A stretch of 64,000 nt of DNA from Idiomarina zobellii (GCF_900100855.1 NZ_FNCB01000001.1:62001-126000), one strand, 5' to 3'. Numbered from the stretch's first letter, positions 18,182 through 29,863 are shown. Numbers and translations are program-made. The notes: generated by a model from the letters alone, not told the origin.

Positions 18182-20119
18182 CTATCGCAAACGCTTATGT
18201 GTGTGCGAATTCTGACGCTCTTCAAAGCGTTTAAGGGCTTCGGCAATATCCATTTTAACAAAAGGTTTAGTGACATAATCATCCATCCCCGCATCTATCG
18301 CTTGTCTGCGAGTTTCGGGAAAGGCATCCGCTGTTAGCGCCACAATATACGGCTGTTTTATCTTCATTCCACGCAGCTTTTGGGTAGCCTGCATGCCGTC
18401 AATATTCGGCATGTGCACGTCCATAAACAGCGCGTCGTAGGAATGCGTACCGAACAATTTAAAGGCCTTTTCGGCATTGCTGACAATTTCCACTTTTTGC
18501 CCAAGCGACATCAGCATTTCTTTGATAATTAGCTGGTTAACTCGGTTGTCATCAACCACCAAAACACGGTGGGTCGCAAGGCTTGGCAGCTCTCTTTTGG
18601 GCGTATGCGCACTTGCTCCTGTTTGTGTCCTCATGGGAAGCACGACAGTAAAACACGAACCTTCGCCGGGCACACTGTCGACCCGAATAGTGCCATCGAG
18701 CAACTGCACCAAACTTCGGACAATTGCCAGTCCCAAACCACTGCCGCCCTTCGGCCTGTTCAAACCGTACTTTTCCTGCTCAAACAGCTGCCAAATACGC
18801 TGGGTATTTTCAATGCCTACGCCGGTGTCTTTCACTTCTATAATAAGCTCTCCGACAAAGTCAGACTCCCGGTCCCAGCTAGCAGAAAGGCTAATTTCGC
18901 CGGTCTCAGTAAACTTCATGGCATTATTCACCAAGTTACTGACCACTTGCGCCGTACGCGACTGATCCATTTGTGTCACTTCAGGAATATCCGGGGCTAT
19001 ATTCAGAGTAAACTTGAGGCCTTTGTCGACGATTGGCTTTTCAAACAAATGCGCAATGTGCTCAAGCACTTTTTTAGGCGAATGCGAGCCCAAAACCAGC
19101 TTTAACTGCCCTTCTTCCGCTTTGGTCAGGTCGAGAATATCGTTCAAAGTAGTCAGCAAATAGTCGCCACTGTCTTTAATGGTTTCAACCAGATCACGCT
19201 GCTTACTGTTGAGCTCTGACGCTTCTAAAACCGACGTAACTCCGAGAATACCGTGCAATGGCGTACGTATTTCATGAGACATGTTCGCCAAAAATACGTT
19301 TTTCGCGTGCGCTGCTCGTTTTGCGTCTAATTCAGACTGCTTCTGTTCAGTCAGGTCAGTCACGGTTCCGGTAAAACGAGTGGCTCTACCGTTTTCGTCA
19401 TGCTCAATGACTTTTCCGCGATCCAACACATAAACCCAACTGCCATTTCTGTGACGAATACGGTGCTCGCTCTCGTAATAAGGCGTTACACCATCAAGGT
19501 GGTTTTTTATCGACTCCCACACTTGCTCATAGTCGTCAGGGTGCAAAATACTGGACCAGTTCGCCACGTGCGCTTCTAGTTCATGCAGCTCCCAACCAAA
19601 CATCTGTGCCCAGCGCTCGTTATACAAAGTCACACCGGTTTGCGGGTTCCATTCCCAGGTACCCAAACGTGTCGCATCCAGCAAGAGTTTAAGGCGATTA
19701 CGCTCTGTTTCTAAGGCCAGCTCCAACTGCTTACGCTCGGTAATATCAATAAGATACCCGTACAAGTAATTCACGCCATCATCGTCGGTGATAACCACCG
19801 TGGTATCCGATACCCAAATATCGTGCCCATTGGCATGCTTTAAGCGGTAGTCTTCGTGAGTAATAGACTCTCCAGACTCAAGACTGGTGAGTGCTTCAAC
19901 TTCTGTCAGAACCCGAGGCAAGTCTTCTTCGTGCACCAGCGACTGATACTCGATATCGCGATTCATTAACTGGTCTTTCGGGTAACCCAAAAGCGCTTCG
20001 ACATTGTCTGACACGAACAGAACCGGCCAGCCCGGCACATCTTCCCAAATAAAAAGACTCAGGCAGTTCCCTGCGTTTAATAGCGCGGCGAGGTTATCAT
20101 TTGAAATTGGCGTTTTCAT
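18182..20119 (-). CDS. Hybrid sensor histidine kinase (PAS-PAS-HisKA-HATPase-REC)
   Basis: This is a 645-residue soluble hybrid kinase. Two PAS/PAC modules (about 15-130 and 140-262) are followed by the phosphoacceptor helix NMSHEIRTPLHG with H282. The ATPase domain has the N-box NLVNNAMKF (395-403), DTGVGI (431-436) and GGSGLGLAI (458-466). The C-terminal receiver domain has VVDD at 521-524 and phosphoacceptor D567 in LFMDVHMP. There are no membrane helices, so it senses a cytoplasmic signal. No response regulator or Hpt gene is adjacent, so its output partner lies elsewhere. Confidence 0.92.
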   Translation of the reverse strand: MKTPISNDNLAALLNAGNCLSLFIWEDVPGWPVLFVSDNVEALLGYPKDQLMNRDIEYQSLVHEEDLPRVLTEVEALTSLESGESITHEDYRLKHANGHDIWVSDTTVVITDDDGVNYLYGYLIDITERKQLELALETERNRLKLLLDATRLGTWEWNPQTGVTLYNERWAQMFGWELHELEAHVANWSSILHPDDYEQVWESIKNHLDGVTPYYESEHRIRHRNGSWVYVLDRGKVIEHDENGRATRFTGTVTDLTEQKQSELDAKRAAHAKNVFLANMSHEIRTPLHGILGVTSVLEASELNSKQRDLVETIKDSGDYLLTTLNDILDLTKAEEGQLKLVLGSHSPKKVLEHIAHLFEKPIVDKGLKFTLNIAPDIPEVTQMDQSRTAQVVSNLVNNAMKFTETGEISLSASWDRESDFVGELIIEVKDTGVGIENTQRIWQLFEQEKYGLNRPKGGSGLGLAIVRSLVQLLDGTIRVDSVPGEGSCFTVVLPMRTQTGASAHTPKRELPSLATHRVLVVDDNRVNQLIIKEMLMSLGQKVEIVSNAEKAFKLFGTHSYDALFMDVHMPNIDGMQATQKLRGMKIKQPYIVALTADAFPETRRQAIDAGMDDYVTKPFVKMDIAEALKRFEERQNSHTHKRLR

Positions 20120-20215
20120 TGAAGCGCGAATAGTCCTTGTTACTCAGGCAGTTTGCCCACTGAAAAACATAGTGTACACTGACGCCAACAATAACATAAA
20201 AATAACCAATTCCGG

Positions 20216-20686
20216 ATGAGTCAGGCGAACGTCAACGAATGGCAAAACGCATTATTACAACAGGTTGATCAGCTCATTGAGCTGGCCAAGACTCGCCTGC
20301 CCGCTAAAAATAAACCCACGGTTCGTGGTCCTGAGTACTGGCAACGCTTTGCTAAACACCACTACGTACGAGCTGCCGATTTAATGAAAGAGGGTCAAGG
20401 GTTTGAAGCAGCTAAGCATTTTCGCCGCGCTGCACTGTTCGGACACAGCAAAGCCATGCTGTATTTAGGCCAAATGTTTATGCAAGGTCGCGACTTACCC
20501 CACAGTATTTTTCATGCCTGCTGTTGGTTAACATTGGCAGAAAATGCCGGTGAAGAGGGAGCAAGCGAACTGCTGCAGTCACTGATTCATCAATTAACAG
20601 CAAAACAACTGAATAGCGCCCGACGCTTGGCCGCCGAGCGTTTTGAACAGTTATGCGACGCCAGTTTTGATACTCACGGCTTGTAA
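20216..20686 (+). CDS. Sel1/TPR-like small repeat protein
   Basis: This 156-residue cytoplasmic protein has a helical centre that resembles one or two Sel1-like repeats (AAKHFRRAALFGHSKAMLYLG, then a CCWLTLAENAGEEGASELL segment). Such repeats usually mediate protein contacts. There is no signal peptide or membrane helix. It is divergent from the sensor kinase and shares a short promoter region with it, and it converges on the patatin gene. Specific role unknown. Confidence 0.65.
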   Translation: MSQANVNEWQNALLQQVDQLIELAKTRLPAKNKPTVRGPEYWQRFAKHHYVRAADLMKEGQGFEAAKHFRRAALFGHSKAMLYLGQMFMQGRDLPHSIFHACCWLTLAENAGEEGASELLQSLIHQLTAKQLNSARRLAAERFEQLCDASFDTHGL

Positions 20687-20698
20687 GGGTTTTAACAA

Positions 20699-21766
20699 CT
20701 AAGGCGTCCAGAGTTTTACTTTTTCTCTTAACGTGCCGTTTTCTACCCAGTCTTGTAATTGGTCACCCATTCGACGTCCAGCGTCAATTGCCTTACGCCA
20801 GTAGTTCATCCGTGTTTCTGCATCTAAATTAGCGAAGTCGGTTCTGTCCGGAATTTTTCCGTAAGGTAACGATTTTATAAACGCCTCAGAAGGGCTAATA
20901 AAAATAACATTAGGCCACTTCTTGCCAGTAGTCCGACGCCAGGTAAGTCGTTTATCGAACCAGCCCGGAATAACATCGCGATTAAAGTGCGGGTATAGCA
21001 CCAAACCGTCAACATTGCTGAAATCGAGATCGAAGTGATAGTCAGTAACACCGCCGTCACGGTAAATGCCTTTAGGCGCACCGGGAATATCTTTAACACC
21101 GTCAAGCACTAAAGGAATTGAGCCAGTCGCCAAAATAGCGGGCTGGAAGTTCTCCTGGCTCAGCGCGACTCGGGTAGTGAGTAAATCATTCCAGTCTTTT
21201 GTAAACGCGGCATCAGAGTCCGGATGGTGGAAAATAACACGCTCGTAAAAACGGCCTAACCAACGCCGGCTGATGCCGTTAGCAACCGCTGAATTCAACA
21301 GTCCAACGAGTTGTCGACGTGACTCCGAGGCTGTCCACCCGCGACACCGGGCAACAATAAAGTGATGACGGAACGCTGACTGCCCCAATATTTCTTCAAC
21401 GGCTTTGTCAGAAATGTACTTATCGAGCAATATTTTGGCTTCGCTGGTAATTTCCGCCCGATCCGGCTTTTCGCTGTAGGTTTGTGTGCTGTAGAGCTGA
21501 CAAAACAAGTCACTGGCAGCGACCGGGTCCTGCTGACCAAGCGCTGCAAAACGCCATGCACCGGCAGAGGTGCCCAGTGTATTTAAGGGCCTATTGTTGT
21601 TTTTAAAAAAGTCACCGAACATCCAACGGTCAATGCCCTGCAGCACAAACCACTTTGGTCCGCCTGATGCGCCCAACAACAAGCCAATGTCGTCAGCGGT
21701 TAACTGCTTTTCCTGAATGTGCTGATACGCTTGCGCACCGGCTTTAATATCAATCCAGTCGCTCAT
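20699..21766 (-). CDS. Patatin-like phospholipase family protein
   Basis: This 355-residue protein has the three patatin landmarks: the oxyanion-hole loop GASGGPKW (32-39), the nucleophile elbow GTSAG (65-69, S67), and the Asp of the Ser-Asp dyad in YRDGGVTDYH (D237). Family members hydrolyse phospholipid or other acyl esters. There is no signal peptide. It is followed upstream by the small DUF3392 membrane protein (15-base gap), probably the same transcript. The natural substrate is unknown. Confidence 0.82.
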   Translation of the reverse strand: MSDWIDIKAGAQAYQHIQEKQLTADDIGLLLGASGGPKWFVLQGIDRWMFGDFFKNNNRPLNTLGTSAGAWRFAALGQQDPVAASDLFCQLYSTQTYSEKPDRAEITSEAKILLDKYISDKAVEEILGQSAFRHHFIVARCRGWTASESRRQLVGLLNSAVANGISRRWLGRFYERVIFHHPDSDAAFTKDWNDLLTTRVALSQENFQPAILATGSIPLVLDGVKDIPGAPKGIYRDGGVTDYHFDLDFSNVDGLVLYPHFNRDVIPGWFDKRLTWRRTTGKKWPNVIFISPSEAFIKSLPYGKIPDRTDFANLDAETRMNYWRKAIDAGRRMGDQLQDWVENGTLREKVKLWTP

Positions 21767-21781
21767 ACTACTGTCCCTGAT

Positions 21782-22105
21782 TTATAATTGTTTCTTTCGT
21801 TCGGCGAGAGTACCCAGCAAAAAGACAATGCCTATAGTGCTGACAGCTACAAACTGAAGTGGTATGTGACCCAGCCAGCCGGCTAAAACCGGTGTAAACC
21901 AAACCAACAGCCAACCGTAGCCAAAGGCACACACCACCACAAACACTAAGGTTCTGAAAAGGAAGTGCCAATGCGCAACCTGGCGCTTAACCATTTTATT
22001 AATTTCATTACCGTAAATGACCAACAAAGTGGCCACAATCATCATCGCAATTTCATAAAAATGCGGACGAATCATCATTCCTAAATTATTAAGTAGCTGC
22101 TGCAC
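21782..22105 (-). CDS. DUF3392 small membrane protein
   Basis: This 107-residue protein has three hydrophobic helices (about 15-31, 46-73 and 80-98). The sequence between the first two ([19 protein letters not shown]) and [16 protein letters not shown] match my memory of DUF3392, a gammaproteobacterial inner-membrane family of unknown function. It sits 15 bases upstream of the patatin gene on the same strand and is divergent from xthA. Confidence 0.7.
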   Translation of the reverse strand: MQQLLNNLGMMIRPHFYEIAMMIVATLLVIYGNEINKMVKRQVAHWHFLFRTLVFVVVCAFGYGWLLVWFTPVLAGWLGHIPLQFVAVSTIGIVFLLGTLAERKKQL

Positions 22106-22225
22106 GTCTTATTCTCCCTACCTAACGCCCGCCCGAGTATACGAACTTTCTTATATTTTCGCATCCCAAGTTTTTCTCCGCTTATGTTATGCTTTTGGCA
22201 AAATAGCATGACGACAGGACACTCA

Positions 22226-23035
22226 ATGAAAGTAATATCATTCAATATCAACGGTATTCGCGCACGTTTGCACCAACTTCAGGCGGTTATCGATAAACAC
22301 CAGCCCGATATTATCGGTTTGCAGGAAACCAAAGTTCATGACGACCAATTCCCCCTGGCAGATGTCGAGGCGATGGGTTATCACGTCATTTATCATGGCC
22401 AAAAAGGTCACTACGGTGTTGCCATGCTCAGCAAAAAGCCGTTGGAAAACCCACAGTTTGGCTACCCGACTGACGATGAAGACGCGCAGCGCCGAATGAT
22501 TATGGGTGACTACCCACTTGAAAGTGGTAAACGTGTACGTGTATTGAATGGCTACTTCCCACAGGGCGAAAGTCGTGACCATCCCACCAAATTCCCGGCA
22601 AAAGAAAAGTTTTATCAGGACTTAATGAATTACCTGAATACCGAACTCTCTGCCGACGACCCGGTGATTGTTATGGGCGATATGAACATTTCGCGCATTG
22701 ACCATGACATTGGTATTGGTGAAAACAACGCCAAGCGCTGGCTGCGCACCGGTAAATGCAGTTTCTTACCCGAAGAGCGTGAGTGGATTCAAACACTGAT
22801 GAACTGGGGCTTCCAGGACACTTACCGCCTGCTGAACCCGGATACGGACAACGAATTTAGCTGGTTTGACTATCGCTCTCGTGGCTTTGACGACAACCGG
22901 GGCCTTCGCATTGACTTAATTTTAGCGACCGAGAGCCTGGCCGAGAAATGTGAAGATACCGGCATTGATTACGAGCTTCGCGGTATAGAAAAGCCTTCTG
23001 ACCACGCCCCTGTTTGGTCAACCTTTAACGTGTAA
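22226..23035 (+). CDS. xthA: Exodeoxyribonuclease III
   Basis: This is an AP endonuclease and 3'-5' exonuclease of base excision repair. The 269-residue protein begins [17 protein letters not shown]. It carries the metal-binding Glu in GLQETK, the catalytic [11 protein letters not shown] region, GDMNI, and the C-terminal SDHAP with the catalytic His. These are all diagnostic of the ExoIII/Ape1 group. The start at 22226 follows AGGA; the longer frame from 22184 adds unrelated residues and is rejected. It converges with yfbV, whose stop is 2 bases away. Confidence 0.95.
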   Translation: MKVISFNINGIRARLHQLQAVIDKHQPDIIGLQETKVHDDQFPLADVEAMGYHVIYHGQKGHYGVAMLSKKPLENPQFGYPTDDEDAQRRMIMGDYPLESGKRVRVLNGYFPQGESRDHPTKFPAKEKFYQDLMNYLNTELSADDPVIVMGDMNISRIDHDIGIGENNAKRWLRTGKCSFLPEEREWIQTLMNWGFQDTYRLLNPDTDNEFSWFDYRSRGFDDNRGLRIDLILATESLAEKCEDTGIDYELRGIEKPSDHAPVWSTFNV

Positions 23036-23037
23036 CC

Positions 23038-23472
23038 TTAATGTTCATGCGGCGGGAGCTGATCAAGCGCCTGTCGCAGAACAATGGCTAAATCCATGTA
23101 TCGAGGCGCATTGTTGTTAGCCGCTTTAACCGGAATACCTTGCGCCTCAAGCTTCTGCCTTAGCTCCAAATACCAACGTTTTAACAGCGGCTTCAGCTGC
23201 TGCTGTGAACGCCATCCCAGCCAATAAATACCCTGTAACGGTAAACTCAGCATAATCAGCGACAGCATAATGCCTGTTGCCAACTGCTCTTGTGGCAAAA
23301 ACTGCCAGGTCAGTAATGCATTAATTACTGCTATACCCGGCACCCATTTGACACCTTTGCGTGTCATTGGAATAACCCGGGACTCTGTCATTGCCGCAAC
23401 CACTGAGTGGTGAGGCCACGTTTCAGCGTAGGTTTTTCCGTCACGAAGTGTTTGAAAAAACGACTGGCTCAA
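23038..23472 (-). CDS. yfbV: YfbV/UPF0208 membrane protein
   Basis: This 144-residue inner-membrane protein has the family pattern FFQTLRDGKTYAETWP, ESRVIPMTRKGVKWVPGIAV and LPLQGIYWLGWRS, with two adjacent membrane helices in the middle. In E. coli YfbV is linked to insulation of the Ter macrodomain. The start is placed at TTG 23472, which has AGGAG 8 bases upstream and gives the N-terminus MSQSFFQ. Longer frames lack a ribosome-binding site. Function here is by homology only. Confidence 0.82.
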   Translation of the reverse strand: MSQSFFQTLRDGKTYAETWPHHSVVAAMTESRVIPMTRKGVKWVPGIAVINALLTWQFLPQEQLATGIMLSLIMLSLPLQGIYWLGWRSQQQLKPLLKRWYLELRQKLEAQGIPVKAANNNAPRYMDLAIVLRQALDQLPPHEH

Positions 23473-23596
23473 CTGAATAACTCCTAAAACCGCTGCATTA
23501 ATGATCAATTAAATGACCGTTGTACGATATTCGACCTTTGCAAATAACTTTTACTTTTCAGTGCCTTACACTGTTACAACCGTGTAGTGCACAAAG

Positions 23597-23619
23597 ATAT
23601 CCACAGATAATGTGGATAC
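23597..23619. promoter_or_regulatory. Inverted pair of near-consensus DnaA boxes
   Basis: ATATCCACA (23597-23605) and TGTGGATAC (23611-23619) face each other across 5 bases. Each matches the DnaA box TTATNCACA at eight of nine positions, and together they form a 21-base inverted repeat. They lie between yfbV and the EIIA-like gene. They may be DnaA sites or a dyad for another regulator. Confidence 0.35.
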
Positions 23620-23686
23620 AGTTGATAAGCTTCCCACGCTTTGTCACTATACTCTTAAAATTAACGCCATAAGAGGGTCAACCGCA

Positions 23687-24166
23687 GTGCCCCAACCTCA
23701 GCTTCCATCAATATACGCGCCTATAACCGGGCGGGTTCAGTCGGCGCGTTCTGCCTCCGCTATTCCGGGAAGCGAATTGCTTGGCCGAGGCCTGCAACTC
23801 AGCATAACAGGCAGTACCTTATATGCGCCAGTATCCGGCGAATTGCTGCACTTAAGCCAGAGTGGCGATTATATCGCCATTAAAGTCAACGAGCACTTTT
23901 CCCTGCAACTCATTTTAGGTCGTGGTGAACAATACTTAACGCATGACGCGCTAAAAGTGCTTTGTCGTCGCGCTGAGCGAGTGGAGCAAGGTGCACCGCT
24001 TGCCTCGTTAAACCTCCCCAGACTACGCAGTTTACCGCAGTCACAGCAAGGGTTAAGCGTGTTATTATCTGCATTAACCGAGCAAGCAAGTGAATTGCCC
24101 GTGCACTGGCTGCAAAGCGGCCGTGTTTTTGCCAATGAAACCTGTCTTAACGAAGAACCGGAGTAA
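23687..24166 (+). CDS. PTS EIIA(Glc)-like protein lacking the phosphorylated histidine
   Basis: This protein of about 159 residues follows the EIIA(Glc)/Crr fold pattern: YAPITGRVQ, the PGSELLGRGLQL strand pair, LYAPVSGELLHL, and ASLNLPRLRS near the end (compare the FDLPLL of Crr). The VHFG motif that carries the phosphorylated His of Crr is replaced by LILGRGEQY, and no His is present in that strand, so phosphotransfer is unlikely. The start is chosen at GTG 23687, with AGAGGG nine bases upstream; a longer GTG frame from 23612 lacks such a site. It is followed 7 bases later by yffB. A regulatory or lysostaphin-like binding role is conceivable. Confidence 0.6.
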   Translation: MPQPQLPSIYAPITGRVQSARSASAIPGSELLGRGLQLSITGSTLYAPVSGELLHLSQSGDYIAIKVNEHFSLQLILGRGEQYLTHDALKVLCRRAERVEQGAPLASLNLPRLRSLPQSQQGLSVLLSALTEQASELPVHWLQSGRVFANETCLNEEPE

Positions 24167-24173
24167 TAGAAGT

Positions 24174-26321
<2,148 letters not shown>

Positions 26322-26349
<28 letters not shown>

Positions 26350-26483
26350 TAGCCCTGGTAATAGGTGTTATTGTCAGTAATCTGATGGTCTTAAAATACA
26401 GTGCGAAATTTAAATGGCCCGGAACAAAGTCATCAGAAAAGAAAGACGACTCTGAAACGGACCATAAAGACAAGCGGGATTAA
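26322..26483 (+). CDS. DUF2897 single-helix small membrane protein
   Basis: This 53-residue protein, [20 protein letters not shown] and so on, has one hydrophobic helix (5-24), then the conserved [10 protein letters not shown] turn and a charged lysine/aspartate tail. This is the DUF2897 pattern found in marine gammaproteobacteria. A GAGGATGAGGG stretch directly upstream supplies a ribosome-binding site. It begins within the last 28 bases of the M15 peptidase gene and its stop overlaps convergent purC by 4 bases. Function unknown. Confidence 0.72.
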
Positions 26484-27190
26484 ATATCCGCGCCTAGTCG
26501 CTTAGCCACTTCACGATAAGCTTCAACGACACCACCAAGACCCTGGCGGAAACGATCTTTGTCGAGCTTTTCGCGGGTTTCGGCGTCCCATAAGCGGCAT
26601 CCATCCGGGCTGAATTCGTCGCCTAACATGATTTCGCCGTTAAAGACACCAAACTCAAGCTTATAATCAACCAACAGCAAGCCTGCATCAGCAAAGAGCT
26701 TTTTCAGAACATCATTCACTTTGAACGTCAGTTCTTTCATTTTTTCAATTTGCTCAGCTTTTGCCCAACCAAATGCCTGAATGTGATACTCGTTGATCAT
26801 TGGGTCGTGCAGCGCGTCGTTCTTCAGGAAGAACTCAAAGGTTGGCGGATTTAATTCCATACCTTCTTTAACGCCTAAGCGTTTAACCAAAGAGCCCGCA
26901 GCATAGTTGCGCACCACGCACTCGACTGGAATCATGTCGAGCTTTTTCACTACCGATTCGGTATCGCTGATACATTCATCCAACTGGGTTGGAATGCCGG
27001 CTTCTTCCAGCTTACTCATGATAAAGTGGTTAAACTTATTGTTTACCTTGCCTTTATCGTCAAGCTGCTCAACTTTTTCACCGTCAAAAGCCGATGTATC
27101 GTTACGAAACTCCAGAATTAAACGGTCTGGATCATCGGTGTGGTAAACCGTCTTCGCTTTACCCCGGTACAACTCACTGCGCTTTTCCAT
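26480..27190 (-). CDS. purC: SAICAR synthase (PurC)
   Basis: This enzyme, phosphoribosylaminoimidazole-succinocarboxamide synthase, joins aspartate to CAIR with ATP in de novo purine synthesis. The 236-residue protein begins [20 protein letters not shown], as in E. coli PurC, and keeps [21 protein letters not shown], and LVDYKLEFG with [11 protein letters not shown]. The start at ATG 27190 matches the family; an upstream GTG at 27208 only adds six residues. It lies 22 bases after bamC and is probably cotranscribed with dapA-bamC. Confidence 0.95.
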   Translation of the reverse strand: MEKRSELYRGKAKTVYHTDDPDRLILEFRNDTSAFDGEKVEQLDDKGKVNNKFNHFIMSKLEEAGIPTQLDECISDTESVVKKLDMIPVECVVRNYAAGSLVKRLGVKEGMELNPPTFEFFLKNDALHDPMINEYHIQAFGWAKAEQIEKMKELTFKVNDVLKKLFADAGLLLVDYKLEFGVFNGEIMLGDEFSPDGCRLWDAETREKLDKDRFRQGLGGVVEAYREVAKRLGADI

Positions 27191-27212
27191 TGATTGTTCC
27201 ACTCGCACTTAA

Positions 27213-28298
27213 TTACAGTTTACTTTGCTGTTTGACAGCTGCTCGGAAATTCTCATAAACCGCTTGCAGCCACTGCTCAGATACCATTGTATCATCTTGA
27301 TAGACGCGTACAGCAGTATTCTCTCCAGACTCAAGCAATCTAAATTCGTACTCACCTTCTTCGATATTCAGCGGTTCGTAGTCGTCGCCGCCAATAAACA
27401 AGAAGCCGCTGTCCGGTTCGCTGTAGCTAACAAAATAAGTACCGGTTTCACGGTTTAAGTCTTCGACTTCAAAGCCAATGCTTTGTAGCGCAAGATTCAC
27501 CAATGGCCATGCTTGATCAAAGCTATCTTCAACCAACAAGATATTTTCTCCAGCGTCAGACTGAGTCAGCTGGGTATCAATACCTTCAGCTTTAAGCTGT
27601 GCCACAGCCTGCTGTTGCTTACGGTTTACTTCAGAAATAATAGCATTAAGTAAGTCTGCTTCGAGGTTATTTCCGACTACTGGCGCAACATCCACCGTGC
27701 GACCATCAACTTTTTGCGTAAAGTTATCAATGTTAACTCGCAGTGACGTGGTGCGGTTGTGCGACTCAGTTTCCTGAATAAGTTCGTAGCGGAACGTTCG
27801 TTCTTGTAACTTATCTTCTTCACCGCCAAAGCCGAGAAAACCACCCTCGCCGTCCAGTGTTTGCTGAAGACTCATCGTTTCAGTTAACCAGTGACCATCA
27901 CTTTGCACGTCATAGCTAATACCACGACGCTCAAGCACCGTTTCTGCGGCCTCTTTTACAAATTCAGTAACAGAATCACCCATACCATCAACAATATCGA
28001 AATACGCCCGCGTTTCAGTTTCAGTCTCCAGTACCCGGCTACCTAGGCCTAATGGACGCACTTGTTGAGGGGCTGTAATGTTGACACGCTGCCCAATCGG
28101 AGCATTTTTTATATCGGTCTGCGGCACAGCGTAATCAGAATCCCGCTCAGGACGTTCAAGATCGCCAGGCAACGTCAAGGTATCCGTTGGTTGAATATTG
28201 ACGTAATCAAAACCGCCACTGGCTCTTTCTCTATCTGCCGCGGAACAACCAGCAAGCGTCGCTGCGATTAGCGCCAGGGCAAGGTAGGACAATTTCAT
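27213..28298 (-). CDS. bamC: Outer-membrane assembly lipoprotein BamC
   Basis: This is a component of the BAM complex that folds beta-barrel proteins into the outer membrane. The 361-residue precursor has a lipoprotein signal (LIAATLAGC, lipid on C18), followed by the extended N-terminal region that contacts BamD and two helix-grip domains. The first of these is around DGMGDSVTEFVKEAAETVLE and the second begins near LVEDSFDQAWPLVNLALQ. The gene order dapA-bamC-purC is the enterobacterial one. Its start overlaps the dapA stop by one base. Confidence 0.9.
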   Translation of the reverse strand: MKLSYLALALIAATLAGCSAADRERASGGFDYVNIQPTDTLTLPGDLERPERDSDYAVPQTDIKNAPIGQRVNITAPQQVRPLGLGSRVLETETETRAYFDIVDGMGDSVTEFVKEAAETVLERRGISYDVQSDGHWLTETMSLQQTLDGEGGFLGFGGEEDKLQERTFRYELIQETESHNRTTSLRVNIDNFTQKVDGRTVDVAPVVGNNLEADLLNAIISEVNRKQQQAVAQLKAEGIDTQLTQSDAGENILLVEDSFDQAWPLVNLALQSIGFEVEDLNRETGTYFVSYSEPDSGFLFIGGDDYEPLNIEEGEYEFRLLESGENTAVRVYQDDTMVSEQWLQAVYENFRAAVKQQSKL

Positions 28299-29188
28299 TA
28301 TGACTCCTGAGTATTAATAAGATTAGCTTTCTCTAACACCGACTCAATAATGGCCTGATTCGCCTCTTCTGGCGGTGTTAACGGAAGGCGATAATTGGCA
28401 CTACACCAACCCATGAGCGCTAACGCCCATTTGACCGGAATAGGATTAGATTCAATAAATAGCATGTCGTGCAGCGGCGCTAGTTGTTCATCGAGTTTGT
28501 TTGCTGTCTCAGAGTCGCCTTTAACGGCTGCATCAACCATGGCTTTCACCTGCTCTGGCGCTATATTTGCAGTGACACTAATAACACCGTGACCTCCAGC
28601 AAGCATGAACTCACGAGACGTTGGGTCATCGCCACTTAACAAAATAAAGCCGTTACCACAGCGCTTTTTAATCTCTGCAACACGGCTGACATCGCCAGTG
28701 GCTTCTTTCACGCCAACAACGCCGGGGATTTGTGCCAGCTTCTCGATGATATCTGGCGTCATGTCAGAGCAAGTTCTGCCCGGCACGTTATAAAGAATTT
28801 GAGGTTTGTCGGTAACGTCGGCACAAGCTTCAAAGTGCGCCATCAGACCAGCCATGGAAGGCTTATTGTAATATGGTGTGACATTCAAAAAGCCGTCAAC
28901 GCCGGCTTGGGTCATTTTTTTGGTCAGTTGCACGGCTTCACTGGTAGAGTTTGAACCATTTCCAGCGATAACGCTAATACGTCCTGCACTCAGCTCAACC
29001 ACCGCATTGACCACATTAATATGCTCTTCGTGGGTTAATGTCGTTGACTCGCCGGTTGTTCCCACGGCAACAATAGCGTCGGTTCCTGCTTTTATATGTT
29101 GTTCTACCAGAAACTCAAGTTCGCTGTAGTCCACATTACCGTATTTGGTAAAAGGAGTGACCAGTGCAACGATACTGCCTTTCAGCAT
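28298..29188 (-). CDS. dapA: 4-hydroxy-tetrahydrodipicolinate synthase
   Basis: It condenses pyruvate with aspartate semialdehyde, the first committed step to DAP and lysine. The 296-residue TIM-barrel protein has the Schiff-base lysine K161 in GVKEATGD, Y133 in ILYNVPGRT, and the T44-T45 pair in VGTTGES, all at standard spacing. The start at 29188 (MLKGSIVALVTPF) has GGAGAAGG just upstream; an ORF extension to 29248 is rejected. It heads the dapA-bamC-purC run and is divergent from bcp. Confidence 0.95.
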   Translation of the reverse strand: MLKGSIVALVTPFTKYGNVDYSELEFLVEQHIKAGTDAIVAVGTTGESTTLTHEEHINVVNAVVELSAGRISVIAGNGSNSTSEAVQLTKKMTQAGVDGFLNVTPYYNKPSMAGLMAHFEACADVTDKPQILYNVPGRTCSDMTPDIIEKLAQIPGVVGVKEATGDVSRVAEIKKRCGNGFILLSGDDPTSREFMLAGGHGVISVTANIAPEQVKAMVDAAVKGDSETANKLDEQLAPLHDMLFIESNPIPVKWALALMGWCSANYRLPLTPPEEANQAIIESVLEKANLINTQES

Positions 29189-29374
29189 ACCTTCTCCAAG
29201 TCCTAAATTTTGGGCAACAATGTTAATGCCAGCCCTAACGAAACACAAGTGATAGGAACGTATCTTAGTCAGAAGGTTCCGTAAACCTAAGAAAAACCGG
29301 ACTAAGCTTTCCTAACGTATAAGCTGTTGGTTAAGATACCCCTATTCATTTATTGGAAGACTAAGGAGACAGTC

Positions 29375-29842
29375 ATGAATACATTACAAGCTGGCGACAA
29401 AGCGCCTGAGTTCACACTATTAGACGCAAATGAAAACGAAGTGTCGCTAAAAGACTTGCTGAAAGAGCACCGTGTACTGGTTTACTTTTATCCGAAAGCC
29501 ATGACACCAGGCTGCACCGTGCAAGCTCAAAACTTGCGAGATCAGCGTGACGAGTTGGCGAAGCATAACGTTGTTTCAGTGGGTATTAGCCCTGACGCCC
29601 CTAAGCATTTGGCGAAGTTCACTGAACGTGACGAATTGAACTTCACCCTGCTTAGCGACGAAGACCATAAAGTTGCTGAAGACTTCGGTGTTTGGGGCCT
29701 GAAGAAATTTATGGGCAAAGAATACGACGGTATTCATCGTATTAGCTTTTTGGTTGAACAAGACGGAACCATTTCAAAGGTATTCAATAAGTTCAAAACC
29801 AAAGAACACCACGACGTGGTCTTAGAGCACCTGAAAGGCTAA
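29375..29842 (+). CDS. bcp: Thioredoxin-dependent thiol peroxidase (BCP), one-cysteine form
   Basis: This is an atypical peroxiredoxin of 155 residues that reduces hydroperoxides. The peroxidatic C47 lies in TPGCTVQ and the HRISFLV segment is intact. The resolving cysteine normally five residues later (C50 in E. coli) is Q52 here, and the protein has no other Cys, so it must work as a 1-Cys enzyme with an external thiol. AAGGAGA precedes the ATG at 29375; a longer TTG frame is rejected. It is monocistronic, followed by a hairpin terminator that overlaps the perM 3' end. Confidence 0.9.
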   Translation: MNTLQAGDKAPEFTLLDANENEVSLKDLLKEHRVLVYFYPKAMTPGCTVQAQNLRDQRDELAKHNVVSVGISPDAPKHLAKFTERDELNFTLLSDEDHKVAEDFGVWGLKKFMGKEYDGIHRISFLVEQDGTISKVFNKFKTKEHHDVVLEHLKG

Positions 29843-29863
29843 ACCATACTCATATTAGGCACT

